From: Bolinopsis microptera
Lineage: Eukaryota > Ctenophora > Tentaculata > Lobata > Bolinopsidae
Direction of reading: 5' to 3'
DNA: 64,000 bases
Assembly (NCBI RefSeq): GCF_026151205.1
Contig: NC_087077.1
Coordinates: 9,043,983-9,107,982, forward strand
Part shown: positions 36,002-47,870 of the stretch, piece after piece
Position numbering within the stretch: position 1 is the first letter of the stretch
Layout of the letters: each line of letters opens with the position of its first letter
Translations under genes and position numbers: made by a program
The notes under the pieces: generated by a model
Told to the model about the DNA's origin: nothing
Databases searched by the model: none
Seen by the model: the letters and a program-made list of their open reading frames with translations, nothing else

Positions 36002-37089
36002 TTATTAAGGTGATTCCAGTTTCCCATAGTACATCTGGAAGGTTAAAATCTCCTATAAATTTAGGAGATTTAGGAGACTAAATTTAATGAAGTAGATCTA
36101 TAAATCCAACAAATACTTATCAATCCACCAGATGTTTCAATATTTACAGCTAAAGAGTCTGGTGCCTTTAAAAAAGAGTTCACAAAGTGGCCTGGCTCAA
36201 GCATTACAGCATTACCAAGGCGACTGTAAACAAAATATTTTTTGTCAAAATCTTTATTTTTCACTTTAGTTTAAGTTATATTAATATAATAAATTCAAAT
36301 CTTATGATATTGTTATTATCTTAACAGTTACTATTGTAAAAATAAATAAATAAATAAATAAAGTCAATTTTTACAGCACAGCAATATATATCTAAATATC
36401 AGATCCTCTGTAATCATAATGTATAAAAAAAGGAGCTTTTCTCTGTGCTGAAGGATGAATCAAGGCAGATCATGGTTCTGTTAGCAGGCCACCCTAGTTA
36501 TGGACAATACATATATATAAAATAATTAAATTATAATTTTAAAATTGTGTCAAGATTGAACTAAAACATAACTCAGGGTAAAATAGACGTATTCCCTTCG
36601 TCAAATTAACTATTTACAATCTTGTAGCTTAAGATTTTAAATTTGTATTCCTTGTATTCTTTGTATTGTATTCCTAGTGAAACATTACAACTGTTTTTAA
36701 GATAAATAATTGAACCCCCACCACCACCTATATTACTAGTAGAATTATCAATTTTAAAATCTCTATCCTTTGTAAACATAGTAAAACCTTCAATAAAAAT
36801 TTCAGCATCTAATATGTCACTACTAAAATGAGTTTCTGTAATACAAATTATATCAATAGACTTATAAACTGATAAAATGCATTTTAGTTTATCAATTCTA
36901 TTAAATAATCCGTTAGCATTAGTATAAAAGGCAAAAACCCGACCGTCTCTCTACTTCCTCCTGACTCATCTTCTCTCCTTTTCTCATTCCTGGCTAAAAA
37001 ACGACTCTCTCTGTCAGCTCTGCATAAGTCCAGATTGATCCAATATGATGGCTTCTTGCAGGCCCTTACCTGATTTGAGTAATAAAATT

Positions 37090-39212
37090 TATGTATGTGT
37101 GTGTCATCATTCTCAAAAAACACGGTCTTTTTGGTTTGTTTTTTGGGGATTGTAGTTTTGTTGGTGTTTTGTTTTTTTTTTAAGTTGGATTGGTGTTTTT
37201 GGCTGGGCCTTTATTTGGATGTTGATGTTGGTTGTTTTGGAATTGGTGGAATGTGTTTTTTGGTGTTGTTAGGTTGTTGTTGTTGTTGGTTTGGATCGTT
37301 TTTGGTTTATTTTTGGGGGATTATTTGGATTTTTATGTTGTTGTTTTTGGTTTTTGTTATTGCTTGGTTGGGTTAGGGATGTTTAGTGCGGATGGTGTAT
37401 TTTTTGTTTGGTTTTGGTTGGTGTGTTTTTTATTGGGTACGTTGGTTTTTGCTTGGTTTTTTTGGAATGTGTGTTTTTAGCTCCATAGGATGGTGTTTGT
37501 GTTGGTCTCTTTGGACTGCACTCCCCAAAGGTAGGTTGTTTTGGTGGATGAGTGTGATTTTTGTGTGAGGTATGTTTGTGTGTGGAGGTTGTGCTTTTGT
37601 GTTGTTTTGTTTGGATTGGTTGTGTTCTTTTGTTTTTTTGGTTGTTGATTGTGTTTGTTGGTTGGTTGTTAAGGTTTCTGGATGTTTGTCTTTTGGTTTG
37701 GGAATCGTGGTTTTTGTGTTATTTTTCTTTTGTGCTGGATCTACTACTCATGTGATCACCCTGATACTAGACCATACCTGGTGTTGGTGGTAGTTTTTGT
37801 GTTGGTTATGCTCCCTGGTATGTGTCTGTTAGTTGTGGTTGGTTTTTTGTTTTTTTTTTGGATGTTGGTTTGGTTTTTGGTGGAGTTTCGCAACGTACCT
37901 CTTTTGTTTTGGATGTTTTGTGGTTTGGATGTGGATTCCCTGGATGGCCCATCCACCCCCCACCACACACCCATCCTTCTACGCCCTCCCCTCCGGCTAT
38001 CTATAGGTCGGCCCTGTATTTAGTTCTTGTTTGTTTGGTGTGTGTTGGATATGGTTTGGGTGGTGGATGTTTTGTTTGGTTGGGATGATGGATTTTTTGT
38101 TTTTGTTTGGAGAGTTGTGGTTGTGTGTGTTGGATGATGTTTGTTTTTTTCTTTTTTAGATTTTGGTGGATGGATTTTTGGTGTGGGTATTTGGATTTTT
38201 GTTGTCTTGGGTGTATTGGTTGTTGGATTTGTTCTTGGATTGGGATGGTGTTGGTGTTGTTCGTTGGTTTTTGTTGTGTTTATTTTTTGTTGTGTTGGAG
38301 TGGATTGTGCTGTTCACTTGTTTGGTGGTTTGAGGTGGATTTGGGGGTGTTGTTGGTTTTTGGTGTAGTATGTGGATGTCCTTTTGTGTGGTGGGTTCTG
38401 GTGTTTGTTTGGTTGTGGTTTGTTGGTTTTTGTTGGAAGTGGATCGGATGGTTTGGACTTATTGTGGATTTGTTGTTTTTGGTTTTCGTTTTCTCTGGTT
38501 TTGGGTTGGTTGGTTTTGGTTTTGGTTGTTGGAGTTGGTTGGTGGTTGTTGTGGTGGGATCATGCTTGGATTGTATGTTTGATTGTGTTGTTAGTGTTAG
38601 TTGTTGTTTGTTTTATTGGATTTGTTTTTTACTTGGTTTTTTGGATTTGTTTGGTGGTTATGTTTTGTGGCTGGTTTCTGTAGGGTTGGAGTGGGGATGT
38701 GTGTTTTTGTTTTTGGGTTGATGTTCTAGGATGATTTTGGGTGGTTTTTTGGTGATCTTGTGTTATGTGGTTTGGTGGTTTGGATGTATGGTGTTGGTGT
38801 GTGTTTTTCTGGATTTTTGGGATATTTGTGGGTTTTTATTTGGTGTGTTATTTGGATTTGGGATTGGCGTTTGTGGGTGGATTGTGTTTGTTTTATGTTT
38901 TGGTTTTTTTGGTTTGGTTTGGATTTATTTGTGTTTTTTTAGGATGTGGTTGTGGGTCGGATTTAGTGTTTGGAGTGGTGTTGTTGTTTGGCTGAGTTTT
39001 GTTTTTTTTTTCTGTGGTGGATTGTAGGTTGTTTTTGGATTTGGGTGTTTTTTGGTTTTTGGATGTGGTAGGGTTTGGATGTGTGTTGGTGTTTTTGGTT
39101 TTGTTTTTGTTTCAGGGGGGGGATTTTGTTGTGGTGTGTGTGTGTTTAGGGTTCCTTTCTACTGGGTTGGTTTTGGTTTTTTTTGTTGTTTGTGGTTTTG
39201 ATGTTTTGTGTT
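37090..39212. repeat. 2.1-kb block of almost pure G and T on the plus strand
   Basis: The plus strand is built almost only from T and G words such as TTGGTTTTTG, GTTTGGATT and TGTTGGT, with no fixed repeat period that I can see. Small islands of mixed bases interrupt it at about 37480-37530, 37740-37785 and 37945-38015. Because A is nearly absent, stop codons hardly occur and many overlapping open frames appear; I do not regard them as genes. It is flanked by a duplicated LINE segment of about 205 bp (36880-37085 and 39212-39423). Origin unknown: decayed satellite, unusual strand-biased mutation or an assembly artefact. Confidence 0.85.
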
Positions 39213-39510
39213 TTTTAGTTATCAATTCTATTAAATAATCCGTTAGCATTAGTATAAAATGCTAACTTCTCTGACCGTCTCCTCTCTACTTCCTCCTGAC
39301 TCTTCTTTCTCTCCTTTTTCTCTTTCCTGGCTAAAAAAAGAATCTCTCTGTCTGCTCTGCATAAGTCCAGATTGATCCAATATGATGCTTCTTGCCAGCC
39401 CTTACCTGATTTGAGTAATAATTTACCAATTCTTCATCAACTGTCTGGATGATCAGTGGTTGGCAATAGTCAGGCTTCTTTGGATCAACTTTACCAGCAC
39501 GATGGCAACT
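39212..39510 (-). mobile_element. Second copy of the LINE 5' segment flanking the G/T block
   Basis: From 39212 to about 39423 the sequence repeats 36880-37085 with small indels (same order: TACTAATGCTAACGGATTA on the minus strand, the coiled, charged region and ASYWINLDLCRADRE). It then continues upstream into the LINE with a frame containing KVDPKKPDYCQPLIIQTVDE. It is a direct repeat of the other copy. Confidence 0.75.
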
Positions 39511-39748
39511 CAATGAAACAAGAAATTCAGTGAAACAAGAAATTTAATTTTAGCACATTTTACAGAATAAAAAGATGTAAAACAATTCATAAAATATAAT
39601 GCCCATTTGGTGTATGACTTTTTGTCCTTGACTGCTAGTTTATGTTTGGAAGGACAGGTAACTAACGGGGCAAGGAATGCGCGTGCCTGAAAGCTTTTGC
39701 ACACACCGAAACGCTAGTTCAGTTAGGTTTTTAGAGACAAGGCTCATA

Positions 39749-41351
39749 TGGGCAATTCCACCGTGACGGACACCACGATTATGCCATTTTTTAAAGTTCA
39801 AACGAATGTTGTGCTCAGGATGTTGCTTCTTTATCAGCTTAAACTATTTATTAGTCCACATTTAACCTTTCTATAGGTTGTGTGAAAATTTCAGACCCCT
39901 ACTATTATTACTTTCTGAGATAGCACCCCTGTGACGGACGCGACTTAAATATGACACTTTTTTTGGGTGTCTACTCAGAAGGTACCCAAATCTATCTCAA
40001 AACGTTATCTATTATCTCTAATTTGGACATGCAGTGATAGAAAAAGGTTTAGGGATTTCTGAGATACCATTTTTTTGGAGATTGCTCAGTTTTTGTTTGC
40101 GTGGCGCCATTTTCAAATTGTGACGGACGTGACTGTGACGGACACACGGTTTTTTTTCAATTTCTCCAAATCTTCTATTTGACACTTTTATCTTGTTCAG
40201 TGACCTTCATTCTATGTTTATGCCAATTTTTAGGCCGCTAGTACTTCCATGAGGTCTGCAATAGCCAAAATCGTCCATTTTGGGCATACGCGAGGGTATC
40301 AATCAAGGGGCAGCAATTATTTCTCTACTTGAACAAATTTATAACTCTGGTAAAACATTCATCTCTGTTCAACACATCACACTGTTGAGACCATCTCCCA
40401 AAAGTTTCATTACTTTAGTGTTTAAAATGTGGAAGATATTGAATTTTTACTTCAAAAATATGCGAAAATAGGGTAAAGTCCATTTTTTGTGCCTTTTACC
40501 CCTGAAAAAGGTTAAGGCAAATAAATGGCAAAACTCAGTAAATTTAATTATTGAATTGCATATGATGTTATTTGATAGTCTAGTCAACATAGTCAAACCT
40601 TGTTTGACTTCAATTTGTCTTGGTTTTAGTCAAAATAATGGAAATATGGATAAAAATGGCTAAAAGTGAGCCGTACGCCCATATATGGGCATATACAAAA
40701 TTATACATAACTCAGTCATTTTCTGTCCAATTTTCGATTTGACAACATCGTTTTGTTTAGAACGGTCTCAGCTTTAACAAAAATGCATTTAAAGTCTGTT
40801 AAACGATTTTTTGGAGCATTTTCAAAAAAATGTGACAGACGCGACAAGTTGGGACCCCCCTTCCAAAATTTTTTTCTTAAAAGATACAAGCCTGATAATT
40901 TCTACGGTACTCCCTTACCTTCAGAAGAGATAGGTTACAGTGGTTTTTTAAATATAAATAGCACTATGTGGCTCTGAAAAAAATTTTTTGCTTAATTTTG
41001 TGACGGACGCGACACCATCTTTGTGGACATTTTTTAGAAAAAGTATTTGAGTAACGGTTTTGAAACTTTGCATGGCTCTCATTCTTATGCCTATGCTTAA
41101 GTGTATGGAATTTCATAGAGAAATATTGCTGCATACCCAAACTATGGCCCTTTGAAAATTTGAATGATTTTTTTCATTTCCGAGTAGTGTTCCTTTGAAT
41201 GAGAAAAATCAAAAGTTAATGCAATATGAAACAAAAAACTTTTGTTGACCTGTAAGGTTAAGAGTCTAATGAACATATTTGAACCAAAACTAGGTGCCTA
41301 TCTTAACATTTTTCATTTTCACCAAGTGGAACCTTACCGTGGAATTGCCCA
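39749..41351. mobile_element. 1.6-kb non-coding TIR element with TA target duplication
   Basis: The left end TGGGCAATTCCACCG and the right end CGGTGGAATTGCCCA-like (ACCGTGGAATTGCCCA) are inverted repeats, each flanked by TA (39747-39748, 41352-41353). Inside, the motif GTGACGGAC, usually extended to GTGACGGACGCGAC, occurs six times in direct orientation at 39763, 39931, 40120, 40135, 40832 (one mismatch) and 41000. There is no transposase frame. TA duplication suggests a Tc1/mariner-type mobiliser, but the family is not recognised. Confidence 0.75.
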
Positions 41352-41747
41352 TATTAGGACTAGAAGAAATTTGTTAGTAGACATTAGGGGTTCTGTTTAT
41401 AGTTGTTACTATAGGTTGCAGTCTTGTTGTGACAAAAAGTCTACACTAAAACATACTTTAATTTATATTGTGTAGTTCAAGGATATAAAATGCAGCTTCA
41501 AGGTGGATATTAGAGAGCTGGCGAAAGATTATGGCGTTTGTATCAATGGTTATAATAAGCTATAAATATCTTAAACTATACAGTGCTAATTAAAAATTTC
41601 GTTATACTTCATTCTCAGATTAAATTTTAAAAATTCAAAAATATACATTTATTTTATTAAAACTTTCTCACACATACTTTATTCACAGGACAAGACTTGG
41701 AAAACAGTAGCCTAGGGAATTTAATTGAGATGTGTGTGACCAGCCGG

Positions 41748-43046
41748 TTATAATGTTTGGAAAATAACATTTGTGCAGTCAAAATCTTTTATGGTCCAAT
41801 CAAGCAGGGCGTGGTTATGTTGATTGGCTAATAGCGCACGTTTTAGCTTTCCTCGCAAGCACATTACACTAGAAGTAAAGTCAGTCATTCTGAATTTTGG
41901 GGTTAAAATGTTAAAAATTTTGGTTGATCTAGTGTTGTGGTTGTCAGGTGGGTCTGCCTGACAGATTAGAAGGCAGGGTTTCCTTGACGAACATGTGTAA
42001 CCCTCATGTAAGGATATTGGAGCACGGAATTTCATTATCTTGTAGAGCTCGAGGTAACTGTGGTATGTATAGAGATTTTGTAATGCTAGAATATTATTAT
42101 GCTTTAATATAGGTTTGGTGTGCTCTTTTATGAAAAATGTTTGGTCAAGTTTCTGGTGTCCTATAGGCCTAGTACGTGCACAAGTCTTAAACTTATCAAT
42201 GTACGCCAGCCTATCACCAAATAGTACTCTGAGACAGTACTTCTGAGCAGTAAATATTGAGCTTATACGTTGCTTAGCTGCCCCACCCCATACAGATATA
42301 CAGTAAGAAAGATGTGATTCGAACAGGGTATAGTATAATTGTTGATGTAGAAATTCTGGAAGGGAGCAGCGAAGTCTATATAAAGTGGATGTGGAATGAT
42401 TTAGAGTTCGCTTAAGAGCTTTAATGTCATCTTCCCATGATAGGTTCTCGTCAATTATAACACCCAGAAATTTTGCGGATGAAACCTTTTTGATTGGAAA
42501 GTTGTCTATAGTTAGTACAACTTCAGGGTGTGATAAAATCTCTGACTTAGAACCTGCCATGGTGGGTTTGAAGTGTATGTAGCAGCACTTGGACATGTTT
42601 ATATGTAACTTATTCGCTCTCATATAAGACTGTAATGATGACAAAAGCTCATTTCCTCGTTCATATGCCTCACGTTTTGTTTTGCCGACAACAAATATAT
42701 TGGTATCATCAGCAAAGGTAACAAATGATCCTAGTTTAGCACTGTTTGTGATGTCATTCATATAAAGAAGAAATAGGAGAGGCCAAGAATTGAACCCTGC
42801 GGGACACCAAATTGAATAGATAGGGTATCTGATTTTTCTCCTACAACTTCGGTGTATTGTTGCCTGTTTGTCAAGTAGTATGAGGTTATTTGCAAATCCT
42901 CTCACTCCGCATCCCTCTAATTTTATAAGAAGTGTTGAATGGTCGATCGTGTCAAAAGCTTTGCTTAGGTCAATGAATATTCTTAAAACATGATTCTTAA
43001 GTTTAAGAGATTTCGTAATTAAATCTACAGAGTAATTAACTGACAA
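41748..43046 (-). pseudogene. LINE family 2 reverse transcriptase, frameshifted
   Basis: The frame contains motif A (FIDLSKAFDTIDH), VTFADDTNIF (motif C) and a long C-terminal region with SYCISVWGGAAKQR and CLRVLFGDR. The stretch encoded at about 42790-42890 reads out of frame: in the next frame it gives QFGVPQGSILGP, the expected motif B. Two compensating indels therefore scramble about 30 residues and inactivate the enzyme. No start codon or endonuclease precedes motif A. The C-terminal region matches the nested copy at 44254-44986. Confidence 0.82.
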
Positions 43047-43108
43047 AGTCGTTCTTCTTTATCTTTTAAGTCTCCACGCAAAATTTTAAGTCATCCTCCT
43101 GCCGTTGC

Positions 43109-43690
43109 TTAGACTGGGACTTTTACAACACAATGATTAAGTTTTCGTGCATTGCGTTCATATAAGTCTGTTTGCATCCTTGTTTGAACTTTTGTAACAA
43201 CACTTTGGGAAGCCTGTTCAAGACTCATTTCTTCAATAACCTTCTTCTGACTGCTAGCAGTAACATCAGCCCAGGACGGGAAAGCCTGGTTCACTATCTT
43301 TGATATTTCTTTAGGTTTTTCAGTTGGAATGTTCTCGTTCACTGCATTTTCAACAATCCCTCTGTTACAAGGTGTAAGGGCCTCAAGTTCCTGCCTAATA
43401 ACATTCCGGAGTGTTTTTGTTTCTTCCTTATCAGGGTTAGAGGTCTGAGTCCTTCTGCTTTTAATGTAAGGTGATATGAAACAATTCTGACAATGCCAGT
43501 TAGACAGACAGTCGCCTTCTCCTTGTGTCAGACCTGTCAGTCCAACATAGCAATAATGCCAGTACATATCACAAGATGCACAAGCTAATGAAAACTGCTC
43601 TTCCATATACCTGCTGCATTCACAACTACGATTTTCTTCATCTTCAGTTACATCATAGATCAGATTTATTCGCTCCGTACTATTATTCAC
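43109..43690 (-). CDS. LINE ORF1 protein with PHD-like zinc finger
   Basis: The frame has 193 codons. Near the N-terminus it has a Cys/His pattern CECSRYMEEQFSLACASCD followed by W-H-x-x-C and, after a gap, WHCQNC, the C4HC3-type spacing of a PHD finger. The rest is charged, with a conserved PSWADV motif. PHD-type ORF1 proteins occur in some CR1/L2-like LINEs and are thought to help the RNA particle bind nucleic acid or chromatin. The 3' part runs to a stop at 43109. It lies just upstream of the RT piece in the same sense. Confidence 0.7.
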   Translation of the reverse strand: MNNSTERINLIYDVTEDEENRSCECSRYMEEQFSLACASCDMYWHYCYVGLTGLTQGEGDCLSNWHCQNCFISPYIKSRRTQTSNPDKEETKTLRNVIRQELEALTPCNRGIVENAVNENIPTEKPKEISKIVNQAFPSWADVTASSQKKVIEEMSLEQASQSVVTKVQTRMQTDLYERNARKLNHCVVKVPV

Positions 43691-43715
43691 AACAGCATTG
43701 AGTTTAATCTCCCCC

Positions 43716-46300
43716 TTTACATAAATTTTGTTGACTTTAAAGCGGCATTCGATTCACTTAATCCGGAGTTAATCTGGAAAGCTTTCAGTCATTATGGCTT
43801 GCCTTGTAAATACATTCGCATAATGCAAGCATTCTTTTGCGGCACCGTCAGCGCTGTCAGACATAATGGCGAGCTCTCTGAGTGGTTTGACGTTACATCT
43901 GGTTCTGGGCAGGGGGATATTCAGGGTCCACCTATCTTTAATGTTTGCATCAACCTGCCTGCGCAGCGGGCTGAGGATAACAAAGTGTTGTCACACGGGG
44001 CAGTGCTGCAGAGAGCTACCACCAGCTCTGGTCAGGATACAGTCGTCCTGGATACTGACTATGCAGATGATTTGGCTATCATGGACAACACCAAGGACGG
44101 TCTCCAGGAGACGACTGATCTTTTATGCAAGTATGCGGCTCAGGCTGGCCTCAGAATCAATGCGAAGAAAACAGAGGTTATGGCCATCGGCAAGAATACA
44201 TCACAGAGGCCATATACTGAAGCATCAACAGTGGACATTACAGTAGTAGACACCGATGAAAAGCTAACCTGGGAAGAACATATAAAATCACTTAGGCGTT
44301 CTCTCAGCCATGCAACATCAACTCTCTGCCGCCTACGCTGCTCCCTCCCAGATTTCTTACACCGCCAGTTGTATTACACTCTATTTGAATCACACCTCTC
44401 CTATTGTATCACGGTTTGGGGTGGGGCAGCCAAAACTCGTATAAGTTCTGTATTCAAAGCACAAAAATATTGTCTCAGGGTACTGTTTGGCGACAGGGAG
44501 GCATACCTTGATAAATTTAAGACCTGTGCTCGTGCTCGACCGTTTGGCAACCAAAATCTGAACAAAAAATTTTTCTTGAAAGAGCACACGAAACCTTTGT
44601 TCAAGGAACACGGAATACTTGCCGTCCAAAACCTGTACACTTACCATTGTTTCCTTGAGCTCTATAAAATCATGAAATTCCGTGCTCCGATTTCCCTCCA
44701 TGAAAATTTCACCTGCTCAAGTAGGAAACCCACCCTTATACTAAGCCAAGCAGACCCCCCTGACAACTTCAATAGCAGAACGAGTCGTATTTGGAACGTA
44801 ATTGTGCCTGAGCTTGGTATACGTGACTACTGTCTAAGTGTGGCCTGCCTGAAGTCTAGGATGAAGCAATCACTGCTCGTCAACCAGCATAACCATGCTG
44901 ATCTTGATTGGACAAACAAAGATTTCGAATGCTCTAATCTAAATTTTGACATTAAGTCTACCCTAGGGTCCACACATCCAAAATGATTATCTTGAAATTG
45001 AAAATTAGCTGGGTGTGCATTTTCCTTTGTCTTACTAACGTGTGTGAGCGCAGTGTAGTGAGAAAGTGTTTTTAACAGATTTATTATTAGACTTAGGATT
45101 ATGATTTTTAATATATTACATTGATATAAGATTTATTTTTGATAGGTACTTAATAAAGTTGATGAATTTCCCTCCCTATTAAAATTTTAAACCCATTTAG
45201 TGAAAATTGATAAACGAAGATCTAGATATTGATACATATTATAACCAACATTGCTTATATTCTGCCTTGTAAACAAAGAGCAAATCTTCTTAATGCCTTC
45301 TTCCTGTCCTAAAACTAAAACTTCATCCTATTAAAGTAAAGGCCAGTTGTTACCACAAGCTATTATACCGTCCCTCTCAAAAACATGCCTCAGCCTCCAT
45401 CAAAAACAATTTTAGTTTTCAGTCCTTCTAGTTTCCAAAAATCTACCGAGCTAGTGTTCTGGAGTGCACAAAAGCCCCTAAGCCCGTGCATTCCTTGCCC
45501 CCGCTAGCTGCCAGTCCTTGACAAACTTCCAATATCAAAGATCAACTAGTCATTTACAAATTGAGCACTATACAATTTTAATTGTTTTAAATATTTGACT
45601 TTGTAAAATGAGCTAAAACATTGATTTATTAGTTTCATTGATTTATTAGTTTCATTGAGACACGGCTATCCAGCAAGTCAGCAACTTCAATTACCTTGGG
45701 TCGATTATATCAAGTGATGGGACTATTGACCGGGACTTGTCTGCACGGATCCAGAAAGCCTCAGGAGCATTCAATCAGCTCGGTAATATTTGGAAGAATC
45801 GCAATATCCAAACTAACACCAAAATACGGATATATGTTGCAGCGGTTCTAACAATATTACTTTATGGAAGCGAAGTCTGGAACACTACTTCAAAGCAACT
45901 ACATCGCTTCGAAGTTTTTCATCAAAACTGTTTGAGGAGAATCCTTCGAATTAAGTGGTTCCACCGGACAAGCAATGTTCAAGTGTTGGAGCGGGCAAGA
46001 ATAAACCCGGTTATAACCTACATCAGTGCCAACCGTCTTCGCTGGTTTGGACATGTTTCTAGAATGCCGGACACCAGGCTACCAAAGTATCTATTTGATT
46101 GGACACCTGCTCACGGCCGAAGATCACGTGGGAGGCCAAGAAAGAATTGGTGAACCTGTGTCCTAGAAGACGCAGTAACATTCACAGGAGATCCAGACAT
46201 TGTATTTGATAAGGTCCGAGAGTTGGCAGGAAACCGAAAGCACTGGAGAGAGATGATACGACATAAGCGGCAATTCCTTGGTGCAGGCCACTCGAATTAG
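43716..46300 (+). mobile_element. LINE family 1, 5'-truncated, split by a nested LINE
   Basis: It starts in RT motif A (FVDFKAAFDSLNPE, about 43723) and continues through SGSGQGDIQGPP (motif B) and DTDYADDLAIMDN (motif C) to 44253. It is then interrupted by a family 2 insertion and resumes at 45658 with VSNFNYLGSII, LLYGSEVWN and a basic RGRPRKNW end, followed by an in-frame TGA near 46152 and more decayed coding up to about 46300. It belongs to the family of the copy at 4.8-6.0 kb. Non-functional. Confidence 0.82.
44254..45657 (+). mobile_element. LINE family 2, 5'-truncated, nested in family 1
   Basis: The insertion is bounded by a 6-bp target duplication AGACAC (44248-44253 and 45658-45663). 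It holds only the C-terminal part of the RT (to TAA-type stop 44986) and a 3' UTR ending in two copies of the 17-bp unit ATTGATTTATTAGTTTC. By chance the fusion is in frame with the host LINE upstream, so one 395-codon frame (43799-44986) reads from one family's RT core into the other's C-terminus. Confidence 0.8.
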
Positions 46301-46659
46301 GTTGCCTTTGGTGTGAGCAATAGCGAACAGCACGCACACTCCTTTGCCCCGTCAACCTATATCTAATCTATTTAAAGAGTGACAACCATACTGCACATTG
46401 AATTAGGATTCCGTTAAATATCAAATTGATTTATTGTAAACTTGTTTAATCTGTAATAAATGGCATAAAATTGAAATTTTTGTTTAACTGAAATTTTTGT
46501 TTAACTGAATGATTGAGGAGACCTTATCAAGTATCAAGTAAGTATCAGTTACATCCTTTTCTGCTGTAGCACCAGTTTTCTCTGATCTTTTCTTGACATT
46601 TCGTGTTCGTTTTGTCTCTCCTCGTGTCATACCTCAAATTATTTGTTATATAGTAGTGT

Positions 46660-46826
46660 TGAAAGTATTAAAGGAGGCAGAGACGCTGATGCAAGAGGTA
46701 GAAAAGGTTGCTGCTACAGTGGGACTAAGAATGAATGAATGGAAAACTAAATTCATTACTCAGAACATTGAGAATCCTGATACCATCAAGTCCCTGGGTA
46801 ACAGCACAATGAAGCATGTGCATTAA
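46660..46826 (+). mobile_element. LINE RT fragment
   Basis: A short piece encodes EAETLMQEVEKVAATVGLRM and ends near SLGNSTMKHV, the region just after the catalytic ADD of a LINE RT. It is flanked by AT-rich sequence with no further coding. Confidence 0.6.
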
Positions 46827-46829
46827 ATA

Positions 46830-47680
46830 TTTTATTTGCATAAGACTCCGTATGCTGTTACTCAAGTAACAGAACTGCAAAATAAACTAGCCTCTTACTG
46901 TGTATATGTTATAAATTAAATTGATTATTCCATCGTTTGATATAGGAGATTGCAGCTTCTTCACTCTAGTCTTGAAAGATTTATGTCTAGAGCATTGCAA
47001 TCATAGTCCACTTTTGAAATGATCAGTTCACCAACTGTGCCAATGAGAGTGACGGTGTGATCAGGTATAGTAGCCAAATGACAATAAACAATCGATACAC
47101 TGGCTGTAAATTTGTATCTAAATCTGCTACTTTAACTGCACTATCATCCCTTTTTCTCCTCTAAGAGAAATAATTGTTGTTCTCAACAAGTCAAAATTTA
47201 TTCTTTTCCTGATGTCATCGCCTCACTGTATCCTTAAATAGTAAAGTAAAGTAAAGTAAAAATTATGACATAACATCATCACTAATGTCTGCAAAAAAAA
47301 ATAGTCTTTTCTTATGTCTTACTCTTAGTTGTTAGACCAGCATAAGCCTAACTTTCTCAGTCACATACTCCCAAATATATTTTACCTAGCTTATGCAAGT
47401 TTATTGTTTGCTGCTCTAGCTCAAGGTTACCTTGATAAAGTCCAATGCGTGACGAAAATTTGGTTTTACAGTTTACTTAGTTCCTTGTTTCACTTTGTTC
47501 GCAGTTTTATTTCGGGAGACATGAAGTCTAAAATGAAAGCTAAATTTGTAAAAACAAACAATTTTTTTTGCTCTCGTTCAGCTGCATAAACTATGTAATG
47601 TTAACCATTCATATTTTAAACTCGGGGAGAAATTCATTGACTTAATTGTATAAAAAATTGTTAAGGAAAGAAGTTTCAAT
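46830..47680. other. No gene supported
   Basis: Only short open frames and a small AAAGT repeat at 47238-47259 are seen. No splice or motif evidence. Confidence 0.5.
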
Positions 47681-47870
47681 TTTGGTATTTATTAAAAACA
47701 ATCAAAACATATCATATCATACCATAAAAATAAAGTCGCGCCTCAGTAAAGTGAATAATATTTAAAGCTTGAAGGTGAGCCGCGCATTTACAAAACATCA
47801 TGCGGCGATCACATGCAAATCACAAGAACCTGTGAGCCCCAAATTTAATTTAAATGACATTTAAACCTTC
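47680..47870 (+). repeat. Dispersed ~190-bp repeat, copy 1 (copy 2 at 61520-61690)
   Basis: The two copies share ACAATCAAAACATATCATAT, the middle GCATTTACA and CATGCGGCGATCACATG blocks, and the end CCAAATTTAATTTAAA, in the same order and orientation. They are non-coding. They may be LINE 3' ends or a SINE-like repeat; no promoter boxes or tail were identified. Confidence 0.7.

Larger units (their letters stand above)
34433..36915 (-). mobile_element. LINE with APE endonuclease, split by a Helitron and frameshifted
   Basis: Reading the minus strand from 36915: an APE endonuclease begins with FYTNANGLFNRIDKLK, then IICITETHFSSDI, a glycine run and SIIYLKN. After a frame change it goes on as ISICWIYRSTSLN (36090s) and FIGDFNLPDVLWETG (36010-36060). 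It is then cut by the Helitron at 35216-36001 and resumes at 35215 with the end of the endonuclease (DQVLY and PLGKSDH) and the linker toward the RT (to 34433). The RT itself is absent, so the copy is 3'-truncated or rearranged there. Several frameshifts make it non-functional. The N-terminal part is duplicated at 39.2-39.5 kb on the other side of the G/T block. Confidence 0.8.
41600..43715 (-). mobile_element. LINE family 2: PHD-type ORF1 and a deleted RT ORF2
   Basis: Minus strand: ORF1 (43690-43109) comes first, then after a short gap the RT begins abruptly at motif A (43046), so the endonuclease and the front of the RT are missing. The 3' untranslated region (about 41590-41745) shares long stretches with a solitary 3' fragment at 59298-59477. 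The element abuts a family 1 LINE at about 43716. Confidence 0.8.

Noticed and set aside
37095-39238. Many overlapping open frames of 60-204 codons rich in Trp, Val, Phe, Leu, Gly and Cys
   Set aside because: They result from the near-absence of A on the plus strand, which removes stop codons; the frames overlap in several phases and show no domain or splice logic.
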